From: Flavobacteriales bacterium
GTDB taxonomy: Bacteria > Bacteroidota > Bacteroidia > Flavobacteriales_D > Sanyastnellaceae
Assembly (NCBI GenBank): GCA_019694805.1
Contig: JAIBBG010000002.1
Coordinates: 124,001 to 188,000 of the forward strand
Direction of reading: 5' to 3'
DNA length: 64,000 nucleotides
Shown: positions 34,575 to 42,065 of the stretch, in pieces
Numbering within the stretch: the stretch's first letter is position 1
Layout: each line of letters opens with the position of its first letter
Notes under the pieces: generated by a model
Databases searched by the model: none
What the model was told of the DNA's origin: nothing
What the model saw: only the letters and a program-made list of their open reading frames with translations
Made by a program: the position numbers and the translations under genes

Positions 34575-35837
34575 TTATACCAACATCATTACAGGATTTT
34601 CGAGATAGGATTTTAAGGTTTGAAGGAATGCTGCGCCAGTTGCACCATCTACTGCTCGGTGGTCACAACTAAGCGTCACTTTCATCACATTGCCTGGAAC
34701 CACAGCGCCATTTTTTACAACAGGCACTGCTTTGATTCCGCCAACTGCAAGGATGCATGAGTCAGGTGGATTGATGATCGCTGTGAATTCATCGATTCCG
34801 AACATTCCAAGATTTGAAATGGTAAACGTGTTTCCTTCCCAATCCGATGGCTGTAGTTTTTTAGTCTTTGCTTTTTCAGCAAATGATTTCACTTCAGCAC
34901 CGATTTGAGCAAGTCCTTTCTCATTTGCAAAACGAACAACAGGAACGAGTAAGCCTTCATCGACTGCAACAGCAACACCAATATGTACATGCTGATTGTA
35001 CCTGATGGTTTCTCCTCGCCAAGAAGAATTCACTTTTGGATGCTTCAACAACGACATCGCCACTGCTTTTACCACCATGTCGTTAAACGAAATTTTCACA
35101 TCACCGGAATCGTTGATGGATTTACGCGCAGCCATAGCATTGTCCATGTTAATTTCCATCGTGAGATAGAAATGAGGCGCGGTGAATTTGCTCTCAGCTA
35201 GGCGACGCGCAATAGTCTTACGCATCTGTGAAATATTTTCTTCGGTAAAGCTTTCTGTTCCTGAAGGAGCGAATACAGGTACAACTGTACTTTTTGAAGA
35301 AGCTGATGCCGGAGAAAAATTCTCAACATCGCGGCGAATAATTCTGCCGCCATCACCACTTCCGGCAACATGACTGATGTCTATTCCTTTTTCACTTGCC
35401 AGTTTTTTAGCCAAAGGAGAAGCTTTCAATCTGCCGTTGCTTTCATGAGTTATTGGCGCGGCAACTGGAGCGCTTGCAACAACCGGAGCACTTGTTGGAG
35501 CAGAAACGGAAGCAGATACCGCAACTGGAGCCGCAGCAGAAACTGCAGCGATTGGAGCACCTGCACTTTCAGAAGCGATCATCGCAGTTACGTCTTCGCC
35601 TTCTTTTCCGAGAATGGCAAGTATGGAATCAACCTTAGCAGTTTTCCCTTTTTCCACCCCGATATACAATAGAACACCATCTTGGAATGATTCAAATTCC
35701 ATGGTGGCCTTATCGGTTTCGATTTCAGCGAGTACTTCTCCACTTTTTACTTTATCGCCGACTTTTTTATTCCAGGACGCCACGGTACCTTCGGTCATCG
35801 TGTCGCTCAGTTTCGGCATTCGAACTATTTCCGCCAT
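34575..35837 (-). CDS. pdhC: pyruvate dehydrogenase E2, dihydrolipoamide acetyltransferase
   Basis: 420 aa. One lipoyl domain at the N-terminus with the lipoylated Lys in EIETDKATMEFES (Lys43), an Ala/Pro/Val-rich linker (about residues 90-130), an E3/E1-binding domain (KASPLAKKLASEKGIDI, then GDGGRIIRRDVE) and the catalytic domain ending with DHRAVDGATGAAFL (His and Asp). Forms the core of the pyruvate dehydrogenase complex. Twenty-seven bp after the E1 alpha gene on the same strand. Confidence 0.96.
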   Translation of the reverse strand: MAEIVRMPKLSDTMTEGTVASWNKKVGDKVKSGEVLAEIETDKATMEFESFQDGVLLYIGVEKGKTAKVDSILAILGKEGEDVTAMIASESAGAPIAAVSAAAPVAVSASVSAPTSAPVVASAPVAAPITHESNGRLKASPLAKKLASEKGIDISHVAGSGDGGRIIRRDVENFSPASASSKSTVVPVFAPSGTESFTEENISQMRKTIARRLAESKFTAPHFYLTMEINMDNAMAARKSINDSGDVKISFNDMVVKAVAMSLLKHPKVNSSWRGETIRYNQHVHIGVAVAVDEGLLVPVVRFANEKGLAQIGAEVKSFAEKAKTKKLQPSDWEGNTFTISNLGMFGIDEFTAIINPPDSCILAVGGIKAVPVVKNGAVVPGNVMKVTLSCDHRAVDGATGAAFLQTLKSYLENPVMMLV

Positions 35838-35864
35838 GTTTCCTGCAGTCTATAGGGTGTATGA

Positions 35865-36911
35865 TTAATCGTTCACGTAAGGATAATCCTCTTGTGTGTA
35901 TACGTCTTTATAAAGTTCATCGGCAGTTGGAAGCGGCGAATTTTCAGCAAATTCAACAGCTTCTTCCACTACCTGTTTGATTTCGGTTTCCACGGCTTCG
36001 ATTTCAGATTCAGACATCCATTTGTTTTCACGGATTTTGCGAAGCACATGTTCAATGGGATCTTTCTCTTGATACTCTGCCACCTCTTCTTTGGTGCGGT
36101 ATTTCTGTGGATCACTCATGGAGTGTCCTTTGTATCGGTAAGTTTGGATATCCAATAATGTTGGACCATTTCCACTTCTGGCGCGTTCAGCAGCGATTTC
36201 TATGGCTTCGCAAACACTTTCTGGGCGCATACCATCCACTGATGCTGATGGCATCAAAAATGAAGAACCCAACAATGAAAGATCAGTAACGTTGGAGGTA
36301 CGTTCAATAGATGTACCCATGGCGTATTGGTTATTTTCAATGATGAAAATTACCGGAATCTTCCATGTCATGGCCATGTTGAATGTTTCGAAGAGCGCGC
36401 CTTGTCTGGCTGCGCCATCACCAAAGAAACAGATGGTCACATTGTCGTTTCCGCGGTATTTATCAGCGAACGCAATTCCTGCACCCATTGGAATTTGTGC
36501 ACCGACAATTCCATGACCACCAAAGAGATTGCGCTCTTTGTCAAACATGTGCATCGATCCACCTTTTCCTTTAGACAAACCGGTTTGTTTTCCGTACAGC
36601 TCGGCCATTACCAATTTAGGATCAGTACCCATCACCAATGGATGCGCGTGATCGCGGTAGGCAGTAATCACTCGGTCTGTAGGGCGAATCGCTTCCATCA
36701 TTCCAGATAGAATGGCTTCTTGACCGATATACAAGTGACAGAATCCACCAAACTTCTGTTGGATGTAAAGATGTCCGCATTTTTCTTCGAATCGGCGCAT
36801 CAGCAGCATTTCCCTATACCAACGTTTGTAAACGTCTTTGGTAAAACGAGAATCAGATGCAGCAGCTGCTTTCGAGGAGCCTGATTTATTGGTTGCTATT
36901 TCAGTCGCCAT
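35865..36911 (-). CDS. pdhA: pyruvate dehydrogenase E1 component, alpha subunit
   Basis: About 348 aa. Thiamine-diphosphate binding motif GDGAARQGALFETFNMAM, with ENNQYAMGTSIERTS, RYKGHSMSDPQKYRTKEE (the phosphorylation-loop region) and the N-terminal RRFEEKCGHLY. Works with a beta subunit that is not in the window; pdhA-pdhC pairs with a separate pdhB are usual in Bacteroidota. ATG 36911 chosen (MATEIATNKSG), just after the promoter. Confidence 0.96.
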   Translation of the reverse strand: MATEIATNKSGSSKAAAASDSRFTKDVYKRWYREMLLMRRFEEKCGHLYIQQKFGGFCHLYIGQEAILSGMMEAIRPTDRVITAYRDHAHPLVMGTDPKLVMAELYGKQTGLSKGKGGSMHMFDKERNLFGGHGIVGAQIPMGAGIAFADKYRGNDNVTICFFGDGAARQGALFETFNMAMTWKIPVIFIIENNQYAMGTSIERTSNVTDLSLLGSSFLMPSASVDGMRPESVCEAIEIAAERARSGNGPTLLDIQTYRYKGHSMSDPQKYRTKEEVAEYQEKDPIEHVLRKIRENKWMSESEIEAVETEIKQVVEEAVEFAENSPLPTADELYKDVYTQEDYPYVND

Positions 36912-36929
36912 GATAATTAGAGTTGTCGG

Positions 36930-36957
36930 CAAATATAGTTGCCTATTGTAACAACAA
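36930..36957 (-). promoter_or_regulatory. promoter of pdhA-pdhC
   Basis: On the minus strand TTG (36957-36955), 17-bp spacer, TATATTTG (36937-36930); the pdhA ATG is 18 bp further on. Very close to the phylum consensus. Confidence 0.8.
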
Positions 36958-37014
36958 GGTATGTGAATGAAGTGTATTTAATACACTTATTCTGGCTGAA
37001 TTGTTCCGTTTGAA

Positions 37015-38037
37015 TCAAGAAAATTGCTTGAGAAAACGAACATCGTTTTCGAAGAACATCCTCAAATCGTCAATCTGATACCTCAGCATAGCGATGCGTT
37101 CGATTCCCATGCCGAATGCGAATCCGCTGTATTCATTGGGATCAATGCCGCTTGCAGAAAGAACTGCAGGATCTACCATCCCGCATCCCATAATTTCCAA
37201 CCAGCCCGTACCTTTGGTAATGCGGTAATCAGCTTCGGTTTGCAATCCCCAGTATACATCCATTTCAGCGCTGGGCTCAGTAAATGGAAAATATGATGGT
37301 CGTAGTCTGATTTTGGCTTTTCCGAAAAATTCTTGAGTGAAATAGAGGAGTGTCTGTTTCATATCCGCGAAGGAAACACCCTTGTCAATGTACAAACCTT
37401 CAATTTGATGAAACTGGCAGTGCGCTCGTGCGCTCACAGCCTCATTCCGGTAGACACGTCCTGGCATCACGATTCTGAGAGGAGGCTTTTGGTTTTCCAT
37501 GGCCCTCACCTGGACACTACTTGTATGGGTTCTGAGAACCATTTCATCATGACCATTTTCCGTTCCCTTGCGAATAAAGAAAGTATCTTGCATATCGCGG
37601 GCTGGATGTTCGGGAGGAAAATTCAATCCAGAGAATACATGCCAATCGTCTTCTATTTCGGGGCCATCAGCTACAGTAAAACCAATTCTTGAGAATATTT
37701 CCAAGATTTCGCTGCGCACAATCGCAAGCGGATGCCTCGAGCCAAAAGGCACGATGCCTGATGGACGGGTGAGATCAATTCCTTCGTTCTGAGTTCGCGA
37801 ATGCCCATTTGATTGCTGAAGGGTTTCCAGTTTCAGCTGCACCGCATTTTTCAACTTGTTCAATTCCTGACCCATTACCTTTTTTTGATCCGAAGGAATG
37901 GTCTTGAATTCTTCGAAAAGGTCATTCAACAAGCCTTTTCGCCCAAGAAATTTAATCCTGAAATTTTCAGTATCCTGATCTCCAGTAGAGGTGAAGGCCT
38001 CCACTTCTTGAAGATATTGGTTGATTTTATCCTGCAT
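37015..38037 (-). CDS. pheS: phenylalanine-tRNA ligase alpha subunit
   Basis: 340 aa. Class II synthetase catalytic subunit. N-terminal coiled coil (residues 1-90), then HPLAIVRSEILEIFSRIGF, motif 2 GRVYRNEAVSARAHCQFHQIEGLYID and motif 3 GFAFGMGIERIAMLRY. Forms an alpha2-beta2 enzyme with PheT, encoded 14 kb away on the other strand in this window, so pheS and pheT are not an operon. Lies 7 bp after the cyclophilin gene. Confidence 0.97.
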   Translation of the reverse strand: MQDKINQYLQEVEAFTSTGDQDTENFRIKFLGRKGLLNDLFEEFKTIPSDQKKVMGQELNKLKNAVQLKLETLQQSNGHSRTQNEGIDLTRPSGIVPFGSRHPLAIVRSEILEIFSRIGFTVADGPEIEDDWHVFSGLNFPPEHPARDMQDTFFIRKGTENGHDEMVLRTHTSSVQVRAMENQKPPLRIVMPGRVYRNEAVSARAHCQFHQIEGLYIDKGVSFADMKQTLLYFTQEFFGKAKIRLRPSYFPFTEPSAEMDVYWGLQTEADYRITKGTGWLEIMGCGMVDPAVLSASGIDPNEYSGFAFGMGIERIAMLRYQIDDLRMFFENDVRFLKQFS

Positions 38038-38044
38038 GCTCAGA

Positions 38045-38851
38045 TTATTTGTGATCCTTTTGAATCACTTCCATACTCATAGAAACATCTTTCAAAGGTC
38101 GGTTCATTTGATTGCCTTGCAGCATAGCAATGCTATCTACTACGTTTAAACCATAAATGACCTCACCATATACAGTGTAGTTCATATCAAGTTGAGCAGT
38201 GCCACCAACGGTTTTATAAAGCTGTTTCTGTTCATCTGTGTATTTAAAACCAGGCATCGATGAACCGATATTCATTTCAATTTGGCTCAATTGCATGTCT
38301 GTCCAAGGTTGACCTTGTACAATATAGAATTGACTTCCGCTTGATTCCTTTTTAGGATTCACCTGATCACCTTGTCTGGCTGCACATAATGCACCTTTTT
38401 TGTGAATGAGATGGGGACGAAACTCAGCAGGAACTGTATATCCTGGTCCACCATTGCCAAGCATAGCCGAAGGCGAGGCGCCACGACTTTGCGGATCTCC
38501 TCCCTGTATCATGAAGTTTTTGATACAACGGTGAAAAAGCAGTCCATCGTAATATTTCTCTGAGGCGAGCTTTAAAAAATTATCACGATGCAATGGGGTC
38601 TCATTATAAAGTGCGACAATCATATCGCCATATTTTGTAGTAATCTTCACTTTGGCGAGGTCAGGCATGATTTTGCTGACATCAGGAGCAGAAGCAGCTG
38701 GAGTGGAAGGATTCTCCGTGATTACCGGTTTTTCTTCAACTACAGCAGGTTGTGTGTTGGCGGGTGTTTCGCTTTTGTTCTTGCAGCCTGAAGCATTCAG
38801 GAAGATCAATGCAGTGAAGCAACCAATGGTAAGAAAGGTAAGTCTTTTCAT
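38045..38851 (-). CDS. cyclophilin-type peptidyl-prolyl isomerase lipoprotein
   Basis: 268 aa. Lipobox NASGC at Cys23, then a Pro/Ala-rich linker to about residue 65. Cyclophilin domain follows: TTKYGDMIVALYNETPLHRDNFLKL, LLFHRCIKNFMIQGGDP (catalytic Arg in FHR), GSQFYIVQGQPWTD and YTVYGEVIYGLNVVD. Periplasmic or outer-membrane-anchored folding helper. Directly upstream of pheS; co-transcription is likely. Confidence 0.93.
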   Translation of the reverse strand: MKRLTFLTIGCFTALIFLNASGCKNKSETPANTQPAVVEEKPVITENPSTPAASAPDVSKIMPDLAKVKITTKYGDMIVALYNETPLHRDNFLKLASEKYYDGLLFHRCIKNFMIQGGDPQSRGASPSAMLGNGGPGYTVPAEFRPHLIHKKGALCAARQGDQVNPKKESSGSQFYIVQGQPWTDMQLSQIEMNIGSSMPGFKYTDEQKQLYKTVGGTAQLDMNYTVYGEVIYGLNVVDSIAMLQGNQMNRPLKDVSMSMEVIQKDHK

Positions 38852-39053
38852 ACGTTATGATAATTGAAATAGGCGCGCGAAGTTAAACTTTTTGTGTTCA
38901 TACGCTATTTCAAATTGCAGGTGATTCGCTGATGCTGGACCTAAAAATGCCGGAAAAATGCGATTTCAACAATGAATTTTTTAAAGCCTGTAAATTTGGT
39001 GCGGTGAATAAGGGAAAATGAACTTTCTTTGTTTCGCTTTAATGCAGGCTTAC

Positions 39054-39440
39054 ATGAAAAGAATTCAGATCGTTAAAATATTCGGAACCCTGATGGTTGT
39101 CGGATTGATCATTGCCGTCAACGGTTGTAAAAAGGATAAACATACCATTGCTACGATCACCGTAGTCAATGAGGATGGCGAACCTGTTCCTGGCGCAAGT
39201 GTTCAACTGTATGCAGTACCTTCAGAAACACCTCCGCCACCAAATGCCATTCGATTCGATACGACCCAGGTGACCAATGGTACAGGCAAAGTGAGTTTCG
39301 ATTTCAGTGAGTTTTATAAGAAAGGTCAAGCCGGCTTTGCCGTTTTGGACATCAAGGCCACAAAAGGCATTCAATCTGGTGAGGGAATCATCAAAATTGA
39401 GGAAGAAAAAACAACCGAAGAGACCATTACGATTGAATAA
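39054..39440 (+). CDS. small lipoprotein with carboxypeptidase-regulatory-like domain
   Basis: About 128 aa from ATG 39054. Signal ends AVNGC followed by KKDKH. One beta-sandwich domain: TITVVNEDGEPVPGASVQLYAVPSE, then FDTTQVTNGTGKVSFDF, typical of CarboxypepD_reg/SpaA-like folds. Ends with a Glu/Thr-rich tail. No enzymatic motif. Surface or periplasmic role unknown. Confidence 0.82.
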   Translation: MKRIQIVKIFGTLMVVGLIIAVNGCKKDKHTIATITVVNEDGEPVPGASVQLYAVPSETPPPPNAIRFDTTQVTNGTGKVSFDFSEFYKKGQAGFAVLDIKATKGIQSGEGIIKIEEEKTTEETITIE

Positions 39441-39470
39441 TCGAAAGATTTAGATATTGGATTAAAAATG

Positions 39471-39496
39471 AAAAAGCCCCGTAAGGGGCTTTTTTG
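39471..39496. terminator. bidirectional terminator
   Basis: AAAAAGCCCC (39471-39480) / GGGGCTTTTT (39485-39494) with GTAA loop. Serves the lipoprotein gene (+) and can end the tRNA-Pro transcript (-). Confidence 0.9.
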
Positions 39497-39522
39497 TTAG
39501 ATCACATCATTTGTTGATCTAA
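39497..39522 (-). other. inverted repeat after tRNA-Pro
   Basis: TTAGATCA (39497-39504) and TGATCTAA (39515-39522), perfect eight-base stem with a ten-base loop, just past the 3' end of tRNA-Pro and before the shared terminator. May be a 3' processing or additional stop hairpin. Confidence 0.5.
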
Positions 39523-39526
39523 GTAG

Positions 39527-39599
39527 TCGGGATGACACGACTCGAACGTGCGACCACACGCCCCCCAGACGTGTACTCTACCAACTGAGCTACATCCCG
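39527..39599 (-). tRNA. tRNA-Pro (GGG)
   Basis: Minus strand: acceptor CGGGATG / CATCCCG, D arm GCTC/GAGT, anticodon stem CACGT/GCGTG with loop CTGGGGG (anticodon GGG), T arm GCACG-TTCGAGT-CGTGT, discriminator A at 39527. CCA not encoded. Confidence 0.92.
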
Positions 39600-39795
39600 A
39601 AATAGTTGGTGAAAAACGAGGCGCGAAAATAATCGCAAATTTGTTCATCGAAAAAATCTCAGGCCTTCCTGATATTGATCTTCTCGCTCTGAATGGTCGA
39701 CAATCCATGAATAGCTATGACGAGAGCAGATATGATGTTTTGAATTTCTAATACCTATGCCACGCTTATTTAGCCTTCCATACATCAAAAAAAAA

Positions 39796-39815
39796 GGGCC
39801 GCAAATAAGCGGCCC
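39796..39815 (-). terminator. terminator of the TonB-like gene
   Basis: GGGCCGC (39796-39802) / GCGGCCC (39809-39815), loop AAATAA; on the minus strand it is followed by a run of about nine T. Confidence 0.85.
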
Positions 39816-39841
39816 CATTGTCAAGAATAACTAAGGCAAGG

Positions 39842-40594
39842 TTAATTTTTGATGGCATTGCCTTGAGGCGTAGCCTTTTGTTTATCGTTATACATGCCAA
39901 GGTTGAAAGTTATTGGCATGATGTAATTCGAATCCACGGGCATTCCATTCTTTGCTGCTGGCGTCCAGGTAGGCAATGATGAAACAAATCGCAATGCTTC
40001 TTCATCCAGAAGATAGTGCACCCCATCCGTAACCTGAGGTTTGGTTACCTCTCCGGTAGCGTCAATAGTAAATGTAACATAGACAGTACCTTCAATTTTA
40101 CGTTCACGTGCTTCTAAAGGGTATTTCAGACTGTCGTTCACCATGGCCTGAAGTGCGGTCATGCCACCTGGGAATTTGGCCGGTTTTGATGTTCTGTTGG
40201 TTGAACGGAAATTCTCATCAGGATAGTAGCGGTCTGGTTTAGGGTTTCCGTCAAAACTCCACCTTTTCCAGGTGCCAACTTTATATCCATTCTTGAAACG
40301 ACCTTGAGATTCTTTGTAGCCGTTGGCATAGAAATATTCAAAATCACCGTGAGGAATTTCCAACTTATGATCGATGTATGCTCCGGTATATGCGACTTCA
40401 CCAGTAAGGTGTTTTACCGAAACTTTGAACATGCTGTCATTTACCATGACCACATTTCGGGTGTATTTAGCTTTGGCTGAATCCGCCACAATCCTGTTCT
40501 GGGCATCCAGATACTCGGTCCTGCTCTGAGCTAACGTGCTGTTAGTCAGTAGTAATAGCAAACTCAAACCACACAGTTGTAGAATTTGTTTCAT
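39842..40594 (-). CDS. secreted protein with MORN-like repeats and TonB C-terminal domain
   Basis: About 250 aa. Signal peptide ends near NSTLAQ. Residues about 75-115 hold toxin-antitoxin/MORN-type motifs (GDFEYFYANGYKESQGRFKNG, KVGTWKRWSFDGNPK). The C-terminal 100 residues are a TonB domain (FPGGMTALQAMVNDSLKYP, then EGTVYVTFTIDATGEVTKPQV, and EALRFVSSLPTWTPA). No N-terminal TonB transmembrane anchor, so not a classical energy transducer. ATG 40594 preferred to the TTG at 40600. Confidence 0.88.
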   Translation of the reverse strand: MKQILQLCGLSLLLLLTNSTLAQSRTEYLDAQNRIVADSAKAKYTRNVVMVNDSMFKVSVKHLTGEVAYTGAYIDHKLEIPHGDFEYFYANGYKESQGRFKNGYKVGTWKRWSFDGNPKPDRYYPDENFRSTNRTSKPAKFPGGMTALQAMVNDSLKYPLEARERKIEGTVYVTFTIDATGEVTKPQVTDGVHYLLDEEALRFVSSLPTWTPAAKNGMPVDSNYIMPITFNLGMYNDKQKATPQGNAIKN

Positions 40595-40711
40595 CGTCAA
40601 ATGTCGCTAGGTTTTATTTAGGCGACGCTAAAATAATCAAAACTTAGACGTATCCGACGTCGATGGTTGTTTCAGAATTACTAACATTTGCAGAAAATTT
40701 GGAATCCCGAT

Positions 40712-41047
40712 ATGGACTACGTGTTTGAAAAGGTTTGGAATGAGACAGTTAACAAGGTTTCAGCGCAATTTGGTGAAAAACTAGATTATAAAGCGATTTT
40801 ATTTTTGATTGGGGTTCAGGAGCTGGGCAAGGACTTTCAAACTTTTAAGAAAGACCAAAAAGTGGAGCTGATGCACGTTGGCATTTGCACCGTTCTGATG
40901 CCTTATGGCTATTACAGTTTTGTTGGAAGGGATGTCGACGGATGGCCTCATTTTGAGCGCACCGCCACTTTACCTGCCCTGAATCCGGAAGAACAAGAAC
41001 TGTTGATCAGAAAAGCAATCGTCAAATACTTCGAGCCTTTAAAATAA
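40712..41047 (+). CDS. conserved cytosolic protein of unknown function
   Basis: About 111 aa from ATG 40712; an in-frame TTG at 40688 is less likely. No signal peptide or membrane helix. Contains DYKAILFLIGVQELGKDFQ, then KKDQKVELMHVGICTVLMPYGYY and FVGRDVDGWPHFERT, a conserved-looking compact alpha/beta protein of the type found widely in Bacteroidota. No family name can be given with confidence. Confidence 0.75.
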   Translation: MDYVFEKVWNETVNKVSAQFGEKLDYKAILFLIGVQELGKDFQTFKKDQKVELMHVGICTVLMPYGYYSFVGRDVDGWPHFERTATLPALNPEEQELLIRKAIVKYFEPLK

Positions 41048-41050
41048 AAC

Positions 41051-41095
41051 AAATGTTTGCCAAGCTGTATAAAGCTTTCATGGTAGCAAACATTT
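41051..41095 (+). other. long imperfect hairpin after the 111-aa gene
   Basis: AAATGTTTGC (41051-41060) pairs perfectly with GCAAACATTT (41086-41095). Inside, AAGCT (41062-41066) can pair with AGCTT (41073-41077). Low GC and weak T-tract (TTCTAG) make it a poor terminator; it may be a 3'-end stability element. Confidence 0.45.
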
Positions 41096-41247
41096 TCTAG
41101 AAGTAAACTCCTTTTTGCTGGGTTTGGCCAGCTCATTTAATTCTACCGTCACGTATGATGAAGATTTCACTTGCTGAAAATCGGAGAATCAGAGGTGCAT
41201 TTGAAAAAATGGCATGGTGTTTTAGATGTCCTTAAAAAATTAAGGTC

Positions 41248-41913
41248 ATGAAAAAATATCTATTCCGCTTCATCATTTTTTGCTGCTCGCTTTCGCTGGC
41301 ATCATGTACACGTGAACCGAGCGCTTCAGTAGATCAAGATAAAATCTACACCAAGTACGAGTTGATTTATGATGCCAATACAGATATGACCACAGTAAAG
41401 GCCGAGTTCCGATTTGGTAGCATGCTCGGCACAAAATTGGAATTGTCTCATCCGGCATCTGTGAGCTTTAATGGAGAACTGATTCCCTTCAATTCAACAT
41501 TAGCCATTTATGAAGAACAAATAGCGGGCTTTATCTCTTCGGGTATATTCTCCTACACAGATGTAGAAGGTCATGTATATGAGAATCAAACCGGACGAAT
41601 CAAAACCATAAGTTTTCCTGGTGGCTCAATGGCCATTGATAGAGGTACAGATCACGTGATGCCGTTCATTGGAAATCCAGTAGGTTCAGAGGATGTAGTC
41701 TCACTCAAGTTTGCCAACAAAGTATTTTCAACATCGATAGTAGGCAGTTCAAGTATCACCATTGGTGGTGTACAAACAAACGGAATAGAAGCTGGGGCTT
41801 ACACAGCTTCAATGTCCAGAACGCACACAGATGTGCTTCACAACGCAACACCTGAAGGCGGATCCATTCTGCTAACGTACAAGGCTCATAACAAAGCCAT
41901 TCAGGTGAACTAA
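41248..41913 (+). CDS. lipoprotein of unknown function
   Basis: 221 aa. Signal peptide ends SLASC (Cys20) followed by TREPSAS. Predicted beta-rich throughout, with YELIYDANTDMTTVKAEFRFG early and a Ser/Thr-rich second half (TSIVGSSSITIGGVQTNG). No recognised domain. Followed by a strong terminator; stands alone. Confidence 0.78.
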   Translation: MKKYLFRFIIFCCSLSLASCTREPSASVDQDKIYTKYELIYDANTDMTTVKAEFRFGSMLGTKLELSHPASVSFNGELIPFNSTLAIYEEQIAGFISSGIFSYTDVEGHVYENQTGRIKTISFPGGSMAIDRGTDHVMPFIGNPVGSEDVVSLKFANKVFSTSIVGSSSITIGGVQTNGIEAGAYTASMSRTHTDVLHNATPEGGSILLTYKAHNKAIQVN

Positions 41914-41930
41914 AAACAAATCGCTTAATG

Positions 41931-41962
41931 AAAGAGGCTCCAATTTGGAGCCTCTTTTGTTT
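41931..41962. terminator. bidirectional terminator
   Basis: AAAGAGGCTCC (41931-41941) / GGAGCCTCTTT (41947-41957), five-base loop AATTT, then TGTTTTT; lies before the convergent cyanophycin synthetase gene. Confidence 0.9.
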
Positions 41963-42065
41963 TTATAACTTGGATCGCAACGAAACTGTAAGTTTCGTAA
42001 ATGAGATCAAAAGGTATTTTGAATCGGAAAAGAAATGCTTGGCATCATCTCAATTGATGATCCAT

